Source: Maribacter huludaoensis (GTDB taxonomy: Bacteria > Bacteroidota > Bacteroidia > Flavobacteriales > Flavobacteriaceae). Taken from it: a stretch of DNA of 64,000 nucleotides. Position 1 is the first letter of the stretch; each line of letters begins with the position of its first letter. The translations under genes were made by a program, and so were the position numbers. The DNA lies in contig NZ_JARKMS010000006.1 of assembly GCF_029350945.1 (NCBI RefSeq), forward strand, positions 62,001-126,000, given 5' to 3'. Under the pieces are notes generated by a model. That model was not told the origin of the DNA. It searched no databases and saw only the letters and a program-made list of their open reading frames with translations. Below are positions 46,611 through 57,271 of this stretch, in pieces.

Positions 46611-46988
46611 TTATTTTTTATCGATTGCGAATTTACCCGGACCAACTAATGAAATGGTAATAAATGCTACCAGGTAAAACAACGCTTTTTCTTTTGTGCT
46701 AAAATCATCCGCACCATGGGCAACAAATGCCGCGACCGCCATAGTTATGGCTGCCGGTATTGCCGCTAAACGTGATTTAAAACCTAGAATTATAAGTATA
46801 GGACAAATGAATTCACCTATTACAGCTAAGAATAGTGATGGTGCCTCTCCAATACCGAAGGGGTCTGAGAATTGAAAATCTCCAGAAATCAATTTTTGAA
46901 ATTTAGGAAGACCATGCGTTAACATCATGGCAGATATTGCAATTCTAAAAAATGCCAAGCCGATATCTTTTAGTAAAGTATTTTTCAT
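46611..46988 (-). CDS. DoxX family membrane protein
   Basis: 125 residues from ATG 46988; a TTG three codons upstream is unlikely. Four membrane segments are present: LAFFRIAISAMMLTHGLPKF, APSLFLAVIGEFICPILIILG, LAAIPAAITMAVAAFVAHG and ALFYLVAFITISLVGPGKFAI. The last carries the conserved GPGxxxxD ending of DoxX proteins. The family is associated with quinone or thiosulfate redox complexes; the role here is unknown. Confidence 0.88.
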   Translation of the reverse strand: MKNTLLKDIGLAFFRIAISAMMLTHGLPKFQKLISGDFQFSDPFGIGEAPSLFLAVIGEFICPILIILGFKSRLAAIPAAITMAVAAFVAHGADDFSTKEKALFYLVAFITISLVGPGKFAIDKK

Positions 46989-46997
46989 GTCATACAA

Positions 46998-47228
46998 TAT
47001 TTCCCTTAAAAGTATCGATTTTTTTTTGTTTTATTGAAATTAATGAGTAATCGTATTTGACTGATTTTAAATTTTGAAACAATAAATGACAACGGTAGCT
47101 TAATTTTCAAGTAGTTAAAGATCCTTCTATAAAAAATAAAAATTTTCTTTTATTGATTTGAAATTCTAGGGCATAAAAAAAATCCCAGTGTATATGGGAT
47201 TTTTTCTTACTAAAACTTCATGTTTTAC
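46998..47228. other. AT-rich intergenic region between doxX and the E1 gene
   Basis: Both flanking genes are on the minus strand. Apart from the terminator at 47177-47205 and a TACTTTTA -7-like box near 47015-47022 for doxX, I see no structure or ORF. Confidence 0.4.
47177..47206 (-). terminator. Terminator of the E1 dehydrogenase gene
   Basis: AAAAAATCCCA (47177-47187) and TGGGATTTTTT (47195-47205) form an 11-bp stem around GTGTATA, 24 bases beyond the stop of the minus-strand gene. Confidence 0.88.
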
Positions 47229-49640
47229 TTATCTCAATTTAGGATAATCGTTCGGTCTAACTTCATGCATGATCGCATAAACCTTTTCAAAAATATCCTC
47301 TCTGTTAGGCTTTGAAAAATAGTCGCCATCGGTACCATATGCCGGTCTGTGCGCTTTTGCACTTAAAGTTTGTGGCGTACTATCCAAATATTTGAATGCA
47401 CCTTGTTTTTCTAAAATTTCATTTAGAAGATAAGCAGAACATCCTCCAGGTACATCTTCATCAATAACCAACAAACGGTTGGTTTTCTTAACACTTTCCA
47501 AAACCTCCATTTCAATGTCAAACGGTAATAATGTTTGCGCATCTATAACTTCGGCATCAATACCCACCTCAATTAGTTCTTTAGCGGCCTTTTCTACAAT
47601 ACGTAGCGTAGAGCCATAGGAAACTAATGTGATGTCTTTGCCTTCTTTCATTGTTTCAACCTTACCGATAGGTGTGCAAAATTCACCTAGGTTTTTTGGT
47701 TTCTTCTCTTTTAGTCTATAACCGTTTAAACTTTCAATAACCAATGCAGGCTCATCACTTTTTAAAAGTGTATTGTAAAAACCGGCAGCCTGCGTCATGT
47801 TTCTAGGTGCTAAAATGTACATGCCCCTTAGTAAATGTATCAATCCGCCCATTTCTGATCCAGAATGCCATATACCTTCTAGCCTGTGGCCCCTGGTTCT
47901 AATAATTAAAGGAGCTTTTTGCTTTCCGGCAGTTCTATATAACAAGGTGGCCAAATCATCGGTAAGGGTAGATAACGCATAAAAAATATAATCCAGATAC
48001 TGTATTTCGGCAATAGGCCTAAGTCCTCTTAATGCCATACCTATACCTTGGCCAATTATGGTAGTTTCTCGTATGCCGGTATCTGCAATACGTATTTTGC
48101 CATATTTCTCTTGCATGCCCTCAAGACCTTGGTTAACATCGCCAATTGCTCCTGTGTCTTCACCAAAGATCAATGTGTTGGGGTATTTCTCAAATAGTTT
48201 GTCAAAATTATCCCTAAGAATTACCCTGCCGTCCACAAGTTCTTCATCATCATTATATTCCGGAGTTATACCCGTTATATTTGTGGCCTTATTGTCATTT
48301 TCGCTATATAAGTGAGAGCTGTACTTAAATTGAGATTCTTCTAGAAAATTGTTGGTCCAATTAATTAAATCCTGTTTCTCCTGCGTATGTTCCCCAAGAA
48401 GATAGCGCAATGATTTTCTTGCTGATATAGCCAAATCTTTTCTAATTGGCTCTTCAGTTGCGATTAAATCATTTTTTAATTTATTTAAAAAGTTTTTGTT
48501 AGGGCTTTTAGAAGCCGCTTTTTCTATCAAATTCAGCAATAGCGTTTTGTTTGATAGGTTATCTTTCAAATACTCGTCCCAAGCCTGTTTTTTAGCTTCT
48601 CTAACGGTACGTTTAATTCTTTTTTCAATGGATTCCAATTCTTCTGATGTGGCTATGCCCGATTCTAAAATCCACTCCTTAAAACGTTTGTTGCAATCAT
48701 GGTCACGTTCCCATTCTAGCCTTTCATTATCTTTGTAACGCTCATGGGAACCGGATGTAGAGTGGCCCTGTGGCTGTGTTAGTTCGTTTACGTGAATAAT
48801 TACCGGAACATGCTCTTGTCTGGCAATATCCGCAGCGTTTTCATAGGCATGCATCAATGCAGTGTAATCCCAGCCGTTTACTCTTAAGATTTCATAACCT
48901 TTTTCTTTTTCGGTTCTTTGAAAACCGGATAGAATTTCTGAAATGTTTTCTTTGGTGGTATGAAATTTTGCAGGTACGGAAATGCCGTATTCATCATCCC
49001 AAATGCTAATGACCATTGGCACCTGTAAAACACCGGCGGCATTTATGGTTTCAAAAAACATGCCTTCACTAGTACTTGCGTTACCTATGGTGCCCCAGGC
49101 AATTTCATTTCCGTTTATTGAAAATTTTGCACTGTCTAGACCTTCTTGGTTCCTATATACTTTAGATGCTTGTGCCAGTCCTAATAATCTAGGCATTTGC
49201 CCGGCGGTACATGAGATGTCGCCGCTACTGTTTTTTTGTTTTGTTAAATCTTTCCAGCTGCCGTCCGCATTTAGACTATGTGTCAAAAAGTGACCCCCCA
49301 TTTGCCTTCCTGCACTCATAGGTTCCTTTTCAATATCCGTAGTGGCATATAGCGCGTGAAAAAATTCTTTAGGCTGCAGTAGGCCCAAGGCCATCATAAA
49401 GGTTTGGTCTCTATAGTACCCGCTTCTAAAATCACCATTCTTGAATGAACGAGCCATGGCTAGTTGCGGTAGTTCTTTACCATCCCCGAAAATGCCGAAC
49501 TTGGCCTTACCGGTCAAGACTTCTTTTCTTCCCAGCAAACTACACGTTCTGCTCAAAAAAGCAACTTCGTAATCATTTATTATTTGTTCTTTGAAATCTT
49601 CAAAAGAAATATCATTACTGGTTTTAGAAGAGACATCCAT
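47229..49640 (-). CDS. 2-oxoacid dehydrogenase E1, fused alpha and beta chains (branched-chain type)
   Basis: 803 residues. The N-terminal half (to about 400) is the alpha chain with a TPP site in WGTIGNASTSEGMFFETIN and the regulatory loop QPQGHSTSGSHERY. The C-terminal half (from about 470) is the beta chain with LIFGEDTGAIGDVNQGLEG, AEIQYLDYIFYA and the transketolase C-domain VIDAQTLLPFD. Such fusions are common in Bacteroidota and decarboxylate branched 2-oxoacids, feeding a lipoyl E2 encoded elsewhere. Given the ilv and leu operons nearby, it likely handles the keto acids for catabolism or for iso-branched fatty-acid primers. A good promoter lies at 49659-49690. Confidence 0.9.
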   Translation of the reverse strand: MDVSSKTSNDISFEDFKEQIINDYEVAFLSRTCSLLGRKEVLTGKAKFGIFGDGKELPQLAMARSFKNGDFRSGYYRDQTFMMALGLLQPKEFFHALYATTDIEKEPMSAGRQMGGHFLTHSLNADGSWKDLTKQKNSSGDISCTAGQMPRLLGLAQASKVYRNQEGLDSAKFSINGNEIAWGTIGNASTSEGMFFETINAAGVLQVPMVISIWDDEYGISVPAKFHTTKENISEILSGFQRTEKEKGYEILRVNGWDYTALMHAYENAADIARQEHVPVIIHVNELTQPQGHSTSGSHERYKDNERLEWERDHDCNKRFKEWILESGIATSEELESIEKRIKRTVREAKKQAWDEYLKDNLSNKTLLLNLIEKAASKSPNKNFLNKLKNDLIATEEPIRKDLAISARKSLRYLLGEHTQEKQDLINWTNNFLEESQFKYSSHLYSENDNKATNITGITPEYNDDEELVDGRVILRDNFDKLFEKYPNTLIFGEDTGAIGDVNQGLEGMQEKYGKIRIADTGIRETTIIGQGIGMALRGLRPIAEIQYLDYIFYALSTLTDDLATLLYRTAGKQKAPLIIRTRGHRLEGIWHSGSEMGGLIHLLRGMYILAPRNMTQAAGFYNTLLKSDEPALVIESLNGYRLKEKKPKNLGEFCTPIGKVETMKEGKDITLVSYGSTLRIVEKAAKELIEVGIDAEVIDAQTLLPFDIEMEVLESVKKTNRLLVIDEDVPGGCSAYLLNEILEKQGAFKYLDSTPQTLSAKAHRPAYGTDGDYFSKPNREDIFEKVYAIMHEVRPNDYPKLR

Positions 49641-49658
49641 GTATAAAACGTGTTTTTA

Positions 49659-49690
49659 CAAAATTACCGAATCAAGTACTTTTTAGCAAC
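49659..49690 (-). promoter_or_regulatory. Promoter of the E1 dehydrogenase gene
   Basis: On the minus strand: GTTG (49687-49690), 20 bases, TAATTTTG (49659-49666). Spacing and -7 box fit the Bacteroidota consensus. The predicted leader is only about 12 bases. Confidence 0.6.
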
Positions 49691-49797
49691 GCTGTAACCA
49701 GTTAATTTATTCCATATTTTTCAACAAAAGTGATATTATTTTGAAAATATCTTAATTTTAACTAAAATTTATACGGGCCGTATTAGAATTTCTTAGT

Positions 49798-52647
49798 TTA
49801 AAACCATTTTCTTGTGAATAATCCAGTTAAGGTTTTTGGACTAACGGTTATGATAAACCTAATTTTTTCGCCGTAGTTTGGTTGTGAAATTTCCCAACCA
49901 TTATTGGAGTGTAGCGGTAGGTAAAGTTCAAAATAATCTGTAACCAAATTTAAACGTACTCCAGAATCATACACAAACTTTCCTTCACGACCTTTGTTTT
50001 TTACCAATCCGGCGTCACCATAGAGTTCTATCCATTTCCAAATATTGAAACTACCGTTTACCGTTGCCATCCAATCATTAGAAAATCTGTAACGTTGATC
50101 TAAAAATGATTTAAATCCGCCTTCGGCAATAATTATCTGTTGGCTGTAAATACCAGAATCTTCTGAACGGCCTAGATAGCCATAGTCAAAAAGATAATCG
50201 GTAGGTCTATCCAACGCAAAACTAAAAAAATCTGTTTCTGTTTTATTACTAAGAAATTTACCGGCAAAAAATCTTAAATTAAGTTGTCTGTTGTTCTCAA
50301 AGAGTTTGCGATATTCATATTCAAAGGCCAGTTTACTGAAATTGCCTGCCAATTGAAAATCCGCAAACCAAGAGTTATAATCTAAGATGCCATTGTTCCT
50401 GCTTGAATACCGTGCATTGAAAACACTATAGTCCGGATTTTCAGGGTCATTGGCCAAACTCAAAAGAGCTGGATCAAAATCCCTAAATATGTTAACATAT
50501 CTGAAACTTAGAAATTCTCTCTTGTTCGATAATAAATCTGCTGGTCTAAAGCCAAAGCTTACCGATGGTGTAATTGATGAATATCTAGAGTTTTCATTGA
50601 AGTGAGATGTGCCTGCACCAATATTATATTGGGCAACGTACAAACCACTTTTGCTTAGGTATTTTCTATAGCTGAATTTTCCAGAGCCTACAAAAGCTTT
50701 TTCTTTAAAGGAGTAGGAGGGGGAGAAATCATACACAAAAGGTCTTTCAAGTAAGGTTTTGTTGTATAAACGCATTCCGGGGGTCCAACCATCATAAACA
50801 TTAAAACTCAATACAGGAACATAGAATACCTGATTGTAATATGGATTTTCGGCATCTTTGAAAAATGTAAATTTTAATTTTTTGTTGCTTGATAGAAAGC
50901 CTTTTAAAGATTTCCAATTATCGCGTTGATTGAATTCCGGTATCTTTTGGTCATAGTTAAGTACCAATCTGTCCTCTTGGTTATTGGCAATGGTAAATGT
51001 ATCTTCAAGCTTAATATCTTTGAACCAATATTCAGAGACTACGGAATCTTTTTTTAGTCCAAATATTGAAATGGGTACATTGGTGCCTTCTTTGTTTTTA
51101 ATAGTAACATGCAAAGAATCTACTTCTTTTTTTACCTTTTTTATTTTAAAATCAATCTTTCGATCGGTTGAGACATAGTCCTTGAAAAACCAGTTAATGT
51201 CCTGTTCTGTTGACCTTTTTAAAATAGATTCAAAGTCCGCAACTTTTACATTATTTAGTTTATAATACTCAAAAAAGGTTTTAATACTTTCATCAACATG
51301 TTCTTCACCAATGTAATCTGCCAAATACGCCAGTCCTAGTCCGGCCTTATATTTATTGGCAATTTTTTGATTGAATTTTATAAGCGAATCATTAGAGGTT
51401 TGCAATGCTTGGTCTAGATTTTTTCTGGCGGTAAGATTGTATAGAAATGAATACTGGTCGTTAAAATCCATCTTTGCCAGTTCAAAACTTCTAAAACCCC
51501 AGATTTTAGATAGCTTTCCCATTAATTTTTGATTGGGATAGTACTTCTCTACATACGCAATCATTAGATAATTTGCTATGGCGCTGTTCAGCCACTGTTC
51601 TTTTCTAGGATTTAAGAACATGGTCTCTCTTAAAATACTATTAATGGCCGTTTTTAGAAATTTCATTTCAAATTGAAACTGTTCCCTGTAAGGACGTATA
51701 AAAGAGGGGAGTTGATTTATACCGTAGAGCGGATCTTTGTTATAATCTAGTTCGCTGACCAATATTTTTTCATGTGGATAGTCACCTAGATTGTTATGAA
51801 TAAAATTGGCAACCTTATTGATTGATAGACCTTGGCCGATTGTGCTATATCTTGGTGCTCTAAAATCCGTTAGGAACGTCATGTATGGCGTTCTGTGTGT
51901 TATAAAGTTTTTTTGTGGGTTTAGAATGATTTCACCACCACGTTGCAAATTACCTTTTAATTGGGCAAATTGACCATTTGGAAAAGAGGATTCTGATGTT
52001 ATATCAAAGTTTGAAGCTAAAAAAAGACTGTCTGGATATTTAAAATTTATGACCGTATTGGTCACGTCCATATATAAATCCTCAATGTTCTTATTTGAGT
52101 AAAGGTGCCATTTGCCATCATAAACTGCAGGTGTTAGGTACCAATCTTTTAGATAGTAATCTCCCTTATTATCATAGCCATAAGGAGTGTATTTATTTGG
52201 CGGTAACTTCACTTTATAAGTGATATGGATTTTGGTAGACTCGCCCGGTGGTAGAATATCTTTTAAGGTGACCTTTACTATATCTTTACCTTCCGTACGG
52301 CTCCATTCAAGTCCATTATAGGTTTCGTCGACTACACTTGTAATTGTAGTTTTACCGCGTTCATCTGCTTTTGCCAAATGAAGCGATTTTTTGAATTCTT
52401 GAGCAAACCTCTTTGCTAATGCTGTGTTTTTATCTGAATAGGCATTTGCCCAATCGTTGAAATAGATAACACCTAAATTATAGTTAGATTTATTGAAATA
52501 GGTGAATTCTTGCTTAATATCCAACTCTTTGGTATACTCGTTTAAACTAACTGTAAGGTTAGTGTTATACTGAGCATAACCAATAGTAATGTTGGTTACT
52601 AAGAGAATAATACAGTAAAGGAAAAAGGATTGAAAGTTACGTACCAA
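49798..52647 (-). CDS. M1-peptidase-like domain fused to an outer-membrane beta-barrel (catalytically dead)
   Basis: 949 residues from a TTG start, 8 bases after the upstream stop; no ATG is available before the signal peptide IILLVTNITIGYAQ. The N-terminal half follows the M1 aminopeptidase layout: a beta saddle, then helices with PRKEQWLNSAIANYLMIAY at the place of the usual 'WLxEGFAxY'. The zinc motif HExxH is absent and the second Glu is replaced. The C-terminal 350 residues are aromatic-rich beta strands ending in KWF, the terminal-Phe signature of barrels. It is therefore probably an outer-membrane protein with a periplasmic pseudo-peptidase domain. Function unknown. Confidence 0.8.
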   Translation of the reverse strand: MVRNFQSFFLYCIILLVTNITIGYAQYNTNLTVSLNEYTKELDIKQEFTYFNKSNYNLGVIYFNDWANAYSDKNTALAKRFAQEFKKSLHLAKADERGKTTITSVVDETYNGLEWSRTEGKDIVKVTLKDILPPGESTKIHITYKVKLPPNKYTPYGYDNKGDYYLKDWYLTPAVYDGKWHLYSNKNIEDLYMDVTNTVINFKYPDSLFLASNFDITSESSFPNGQFAQLKGNLQRGGEIILNPQKNFITHRTPYMTFLTDFRAPRYSTIGQGLSINKVANFIHNNLGDYPHEKILVSELDYNKDPLYGINQLPSFIRPYREQFQFEMKFLKTAINSILRETMFLNPRKEQWLNSAIANYLMIAYVEKYYPNQKLMGKLSKIWGFRSFELAKMDFNDQYSFLYNLTARKNLDQALQTSNDSLIKFNQKIANKYKAGLGLAYLADYIGEEHVDESIKTFFEYYKLNNVKVADFESILKRSTEQDINWFFKDYVSTDRKIDFKIKKVKKEVDSLHVTIKNKEGTNVPISIFGLKKDSVVSEYWFKDIKLEDTFTIANNQEDRLVLNYDQKIPEFNQRDNWKSLKGFLSSNKKLKFTFFKDAENPYYNQVFYVPVLSFNVYDGWTPGMRLYNKTLLERPFVYDFSPSYSFKEKAFVGSGKFSYRKYLSKSGLYVAQYNIGAGTSHFNENSRYSSITPSVSFGFRPADLLSNKREFLSFRYVNIFRDFDPALLSLANDPENPDYSVFNARYSSRNNGILDYNSWFADFQLAGNFSKLAFEYEYRKLFENNRQLNLRFFAGKFLSNKTETDFFSFALDRPTDYLFDYGYLGRSEDSGIYSQQIIIAEGGFKSFLDQRYRFSNDWMATVNGSFNIWKWIELYGDAGLVKNKGREGKFVYDSGVRLNLVTDYFELYLPLHSNNGWEISQPNYGEKIRFIITVSPKTLTGLFTRKWF

Positions 52648-52655
52648 GGCTTAGA

Positions 52656-53342
52656 TTAAAAATTAGGACTCATGCTGTGCCCTTTGTAAAAGGAATCGAT
52701 TATTTCAACTACTTCTTCTTCTGTATCTACTATTTTGATAAGGTTTAAATCTTCCGGACTTATATTGCCCATCTTCAACATGGTGCCTTTTACCCAGTCC
52801 ATAAGACCTGTCCAGAATTCACTGCCCACCAATATGATGGGGAACTTACCAATTTTATGTGTTTGTATTAACGTTATTGCTTCAAAAAGCTCATCTAAAG
52901 TTCCAAAGCCACCTGGCATTACCACAAAACCTTGAGAATATTTTACGAACATTACTTTTCTTACGAAGAAGTAATCAAAATCCAAACTTTTATCATTGTC
53001 AATATAGGGATTGTCATGCTGTTCAAAAGGAAGATCTATGTTCAGGCCTACAGAAGTTCCGCCGGCAAGATTTGCACCTCTATTACCCGCTTCCATAATA
53101 CCAGGTCCACCACCTGTAATTACACCGTAGCCAGCCTCTGCTATACTTTTTGCAATAGAAACCGCCAATTTGTAGTAAGGGTCTTCTTCTTTGGTTCTAG
53201 CAGAACCAAAAATAGATACACATGGGCCAATCTTGCTCATACGCTCAAAACCATTTACAAACTCTCCCATTATCTTAAAAATGGCCCAAGAGTCATTGGT
53301 TTTTATTTCATTCCAGCCTTTATGATGTTTTTCTGATCTCAT
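52656..53342 (-). CDS. LOG family protein (TIGR00730-type)
   Basis: 228 residues. ITGGGPGIMEAGNRGA and VVMPGGFGTLDELFEAITLIQT carry the two signatures of the LOG/lysine-decarboxylase-like fold, including PGGxGTxxE. Characterised members release cytokinin bases or other nucleobases from nucleoside monophosphates; in bacteria the physiological substrate is often AMP-like. It lies 8 bases before the barrel gene and 39 bases after uvrA, in one minus-strand run. Confidence 0.9.
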   Translation of the reverse strand: MRSEKHHKGWNEIKTNDSWAIFKIMGEFVNGFERMSKIGPCVSIFGSARTKEEDPYYKLAVSIAKSIAEAGYGVITGGGPGIMEAGNRGANLAGGTSVGLNIDLPFEQHDNPYIDNDKSLDFDYFFVRKVMFVKYSQGFVVMPGGFGTLDELFEAITLIQTHKIGKFPIILVGSEFWTGLMDWVKGTMLKMGNISPEDLNLIKIVDTEEEVVEIIDSFYKGHSMSPNF

Positions 53343-53381
53343 TCGTTTATATATTCTTTTAGATAATTTTTTACCTATTTA

Positions 53382-56213
53382 TTATTTTAATTCTCTCTTT
53401 AAAAATTTAGCCGTGTAGCTTTTCTTGTTTTTGGCTACTTGCTCTGGAGTACCTTTGGCAACCAATTGCCCTCCTGAGCGGCCACCTTCGTAACCAATAT
53501 CAATAATGTGGTCTACCATTTTAATTACGTCCATATTATGTTCAATAACTAACACAGTATTTCCTTTATTGGCTAATTTATTCAAAACTTCCATCAAAAC
53601 CCTTATATCTTCAAAATGAAGTCCGGTTGTAGGTTCATCTAAAATATAGAAGGTATTACCGGTATCTCTTTTAGAAAGTTCGGTAGCCAATTTTATACGT
53701 TGTGCTTCTCCACCGGATAGGGTGGTGGATTGTTGCCCTAACGATATATATCCCAATCCTACATCTTGGATGGTCTTTAACTTACGATGTATTTTTGGAA
53801 TAAGTTCAAAAAATGATACGGCTTCGTTAATGGTCATTTCCAGAACATCTGATATAGACTTGCCTTTATAGCGTATTTCCAAGGTTTCCCTATTAAATCT
53901 TTTGCCGTTGCAAGTTTCACATTCCACATAAACATCTGGCAAGAAATTCATTTCTATGACCCTTAGACCTCCACCTTGGCAAGTTTCACATCTACCGCCT
54001 TTAACATTAAAACTGAATCTACCTGGTTTATAACCTCGTATAGATGCTTCGGTGGTTTTTGCGAACAAAGATCTTATTTCGCTGAACACACCGGTGTATG
54101 TGGCAGGGTTTGATCTTGGTGTTCTACCAATGGGAGATTGGTTAATGTCAATTACTTTATCTATATGCTCTAGACCGGTTATCTTTTTGTAAGGCATTGG
54201 TTTTTTAACGCCATTAAAGTAATGTGCGTTCATGATAGGATATAGCGTCTCATTGATCAAGGTAGATTTTCCACTACCTGAAACACCGGTTACCCCAATC
54301 ATTTTTCCCAGTGGGAATTTTACGGTAATGTTCTTTAAGTTGTTACCTGTGCAGCCAGATAACACAATCTCATTACCGTTGCCTTCTCTTCTTTTTTTAG
54401 GAACTTCAATCTCCTTAACACCCGTCATGTAATCCGCGGTCAAGGTATGTACATGTTTTAACTCTTCCGGTGTTCCTTGAGAAATAATTTCACCACCGTT
54501 CTTACCCGCTTTTGGACCTATGTCAATTACATGGTCTGCACGCTCTATCATATCACGGTCATGTTCCACTACTATGACAGAATTTCCTATATCCCTTAAA
54601 GATTCCAACGATTTTATCAATCTTTCGTTATCTCGTTGGTGTAGTCCAATACTAGGCTCATCAAGAATATAGAGTACGCCTACTAATTGCGAACCTATCT
54701 GTGTAGCCAATCTAATACGTTGTGCTTCACCACCTGAGAGCGATTTAGAACTTCTGTTCAATGAAAGGTAATCTAAACCTACATCTAATAAAAACTGTAT
54801 TCTCGTGGTAATTTCCTTAATGATTTCCTCCGCTATTTTTAGCTGATTTCCGCTAAGTTTTTTGTCTAACCCTTTAAAAAACGAAGCAAGTTCAACAATG
54901 TCAAAATTTGCCAATTCGGCAATATTCTTCTCTTCTATTTTGAAATAAAGTGATTCCTTTTTTAGGCGAAAACCTGTACATGTGGGACAGGTGATTTTGT
55001 CCATATATTCTTTTGCCCATCTTTTGATTGAAGTAGAAGCAGCCTCCTCAAACTGGTTTTTTATAAAGTTTGATATACCTTCATAATCTATCTTATAGGT
55101 GCGTTTAACACCTAAGGTTTTTGAATCTACCTCAAAGCTTTCTTTTCCTCCGTTCAACAGAATCTCAATAGCTTCTGCAGGGATAGTATCTATAGGGTCT
55201 GTAATTTTAAAACTATAGCGTTCGGAAATAGTTTCAATTTGTTTAAAGGCCCATGATTTTTTGTAATCTCCCAAAGGAGCAATACCACCACCTTTAATGG
55301 ATAATTTTTTATTAGGAAATATTTTCTTTTCATTCACCTCATACACATGGCCTAATCCTTTACAATTGGGACACATACCCTTAGGGGAATTAAAAGAAAA
55401 TGTATTGGGTTCAGGAGTAGGATAGGAGATACCTGTGGTGGGGCACATTAAATCCCTACTGAAGTACCTAGGTATATCAGTGCCTTCTTCAAGCACCATT
55501 AAGACGTTGTCACCACTATACATGGCCGTATTGATACTTTCTGATAATCGTTTATGAAAGTCCTCACTTTCTACAACCTTTAGCCTGTCTATAACAATCT
55601 CTATATCATGGGTTTTGTAACGGTCCACTTTCATGCCCTTTACAATATCCTTTACCTCACCATCTACCCTAACTTTTACAAAACCTTGTTTGGCAATTTG
55701 CTCGAAGAGTTCACGGTAGTGCCCTTTTCTAGATTTTATGACCGGTGCAAGAATGTTAATTTTCTTGTCTAAATAAGATTCAATGATCAAATCTTTAATT
55801 TGCTCATCACTATAGCTTACCATCTTTTCGCCTGTATTATAACTATGTGCATCTGCGGCACGGGCGTAAAGAAGTCTTAGGAAATCATAAATTTCGGTGA
55901 TGGTACCAACGGTAGATCTTGGAGATTTTGAAGTGGTTTTTTGTTCTATGGCAATTACGGGAGACAGGCCATCTATCTTATCCACATCAGGGCGTTCTAA
56001 ACCTCCCAAAAATTGTCTTGCATAGGCTGAAAACGTTTCAATATATCGTCTTTGTCCTTCTGCATAAATGGTGTCAAATGCCAATGATGATTTACCACTA
56101 CCAGATAAACCGGTTATAACGACCAGTTTATCCCTAGGTATGGTAACATCTATATTTTTAAGGTTATGAACGCGTGCGCCCTTGACCTCTATATTTTCTT
56201 CAAAATTAATCAT
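53382..56213 (-). CDS. uvrA: Excinuclease ABC subunit A
   Basis: 943 residues from ATG 56213. The frame runs on to a TTG at 56234, but that codon lies inside the promoter -7 box and adds an unrelated peptide. Two ABC modules are visible: Walker [15 protein letters not shown] and [12 protein letters not shown], and signatures [13 protein letters not shown] and [13 protein letters not shown]. The zinc-binding cysteine pairs are [16 protein letters not shown] and CETCQGGG with CETCNGKRF. It recognises DNA lesions with UvrB in nucleotide excision repair. Confidence 0.96.
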   Translation of the reverse strand: MINFEENIEVKGARVHNLKNIDVTIPRDKLVVITGLSGSGKSSLAFDTIYAEGQRRYIETFSAYARQFLGGLERPDVDKIDGLSPVIAIEQKTTSKSPRSTVGTITEIYDFLRLLYARAADAHSYNTGEKMVSYSDEQIKDLIIESYLDKKINILAPVIKSRKGHYRELFEQIAKQGFVKVRVDGEVKDIVKGMKVDRYKTHDIEIVIDRLKVVESEDFHKRLSESINTAMYSGDNVLMVLEEGTDIPRYFSRDLMCPTTGISYPTPEPNTFSFNSPKGMCPNCKGLGHVYEVNEKKIFPNKKLSIKGGGIAPLGDYKKSWAFKQIETISERYSFKITDPIDTIPAEAIEILLNGGKESFEVDSKTLGVKRTYKIDYEGISNFIKNQFEEAASTSIKRWAKEYMDKITCPTCTGFRLKKESLYFKIEEKNIAELANFDIVELASFFKGLDKKLSGNQLKIAEEIIKEITTRIQFLLDVGLDYLSLNRSSKSLSGGEAQRIRLATQIGSQLVGVLYILDEPSIGLHQRDNERLIKSLESLRDIGNSVIVVEHDRDMIERADHVIDIGPKAGKNGGEIISQGTPEELKHVHTLTADYMTGVKEIEVPKKRREGNGNEIVLSGCTGNNLKNITVKFPLGKMIGVTGVSGSGKSTLINETLYPIMNAHYFNGVKKPMPYKKITGLEHIDKVIDINQSPIGRTPRSNPATYTGVFSEIRSLFAKTTEASIRGYKPGRFSFNVKGGRCETCQGGGLRVIEMNFLPDVYVECETCNGKRFNRETLEIRYKGKSISDVLEMTINEAVSFFELIPKIHRKLKTIQDVGLGYISLGQQSTTLSGGEAQRIKLATELSKRDTGNTFYILDEPTTGLHFEDIRVLMEVLNKLANKGNTVLVIEHNMDVIKMVDHIIDIGYEGGRSGGQLVAKGTPEQVAKNKKSYTAKFLKRELK

Positions 56214-56231
56214 GTATTCACAGCAAAGTTG

Positions 56232-56239
56232 CAAAAGTA
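56232..56239 (-). promoter_or_regulatory. Candidate -7 box of uvrA
   Basis: TACTTTTG on the minus strand matches TAnnTTTG, 18 bases before the uvrA ATG; -33 box not convincing. It decides the start at 56213. Confidence 0.45.
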
Positions 56240-56366
56240 CGATTTTGAGTGCTAATTACATACGTTCTTGTATTCTTTGAAAAAGGCTATAATTTTAAAA
56301 TGTGGATTTAATTGGAAGTACATGATGGAGTAAAGAATAGTAAATAAGTAAAGGGAGGATCTTATT

Positions 56367-57203
56367 CTACTCGTGCATTACCAATAATGGTACCGAGGTA
56401 TGGTGACTTAATTTTTCGATTTGATTATTAAAGAACAATTTTTGAAACAAGTTTAGGTTTTTTGCTACCATGACCAGCATTTTAATATTGTTGTCTTGTA
56501 TATATTCGGCAATGGCTTGTTTTATCTCTTTACCTTGAATATTTCTAAAACAGTGGCTATCTATAAATAATTCTTTTAAATAATCGCTCAGATAGGCTTT
56601 ATTGTTCAATTGAGCATTTGAAAATTTAGGACTGGATTGTGTCATGTGCACCACATCTAATCTTGCATTGGTTATTTGTAGAATTTCTGTAATTGAGTTG
56701 AGGATTGAATGGTTGTAGAATAAATTGTAATCTGTTGGGAAAGCTATACTATTGGGTAATTCTATCTTGGTGTTTTCAGGTACCGCAAGAACGTTACATG
56801 CTATTTTAGTTATGATGTTACCTGCATTACTACCTATTACCGATGCCATTAAACCCTTGGCACCTTTGGATCCCATTACAATTAATTCTATTTTTTTGTC
56901 ACGTACCGTTTTTCTAACTATATCTACAAGGTTGCCATATTCTTGCAAGGTAATATACTGGTGTATTTTATTTGAAAACTGACTGGAGATTTTATCTGTT
57001 AGATCATTCAGTTTTTCTTTAGTCGTGCTTTTTTGCGGTGAAGTTAAAACCATGAAGGAATTACCGTTAATACCAGAATTGTTTAAAGTATCTACATGCA
57101 ATACATAGAATCTGCATGGTTCGTTAGTAAATAGATTTGCGGCATATTCCAGCGCATTCCATGCATTTTTAGAGAAATCTGTGGGAATTAAAATATGTTT
57201 CAT
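56367..57203 (-). CDS. Universal stress protein with two Usp domains
   Basis: 278 residues. First Usp domain (1 to about 145) starts MKHILIPTDFSKNAWNALEYA and has the ATP-binding loop VMGSKGAKGLMASVIGSNAGNII. The second domain (about 150-278) is diverged and lacks the G-x2-G-x9-G loop. It is a cytosolic stress protein whose first domain probably binds ATP. It follows the receiver-CRP gene after 68 bases on the same strand but has its own -7 box at 57221-57228, so it may be a regulon member rather than strictly co-transcribed. Confidence 0.9.
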   Translation of the reverse strand: MKHILIPTDFSKNAWNALEYAANLFTNEPCRFYVLHVDTLNNSGINGNSFMVLTSPQKSTTKEKLNDLTDKISSQFSNKIHQYITLQEYGNLVDIVRKTVRDKKIELIVMGSKGAKGLMASVIGSNAGNIITKIACNVLAVPENTKIELPNSIAFPTDYNLFYNHSILNSITEILQITNARLDVVHMTQSSPKFSNAQLNNKAYLSDYLKELFIDSHCFRNIQGKEIKQAIAEYIQDNNIKMLVMVAKNLNLFQKLFFNNQIEKLSHHTSVPLLVMHE

Positions 57204-57220
57204 TTATTCAACTTACCATA

Positions 57221-57228
57221 CAAAAGTA
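57221..57228 (-). promoter_or_regulatory. Candidate -7 box of the universal stress protein gene
   Basis: TACTTTTG on the minus strand matches TAnnTTTG, with TTTA 19 bases before it as a -33-like box; the predicted leader is about 10 bases. Confidence 0.5.
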
Positions 57229-57271
57229 AATAGACGATAAAACGTAATAAATGATATTTATCAGATTTCGT

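Noticed and set aside
52932-53336. 134-codon open frame opposite the LOG gene
   Set aside because: Fully contained in a conserved gene on the other strand; low-complexity and no family resemblance.
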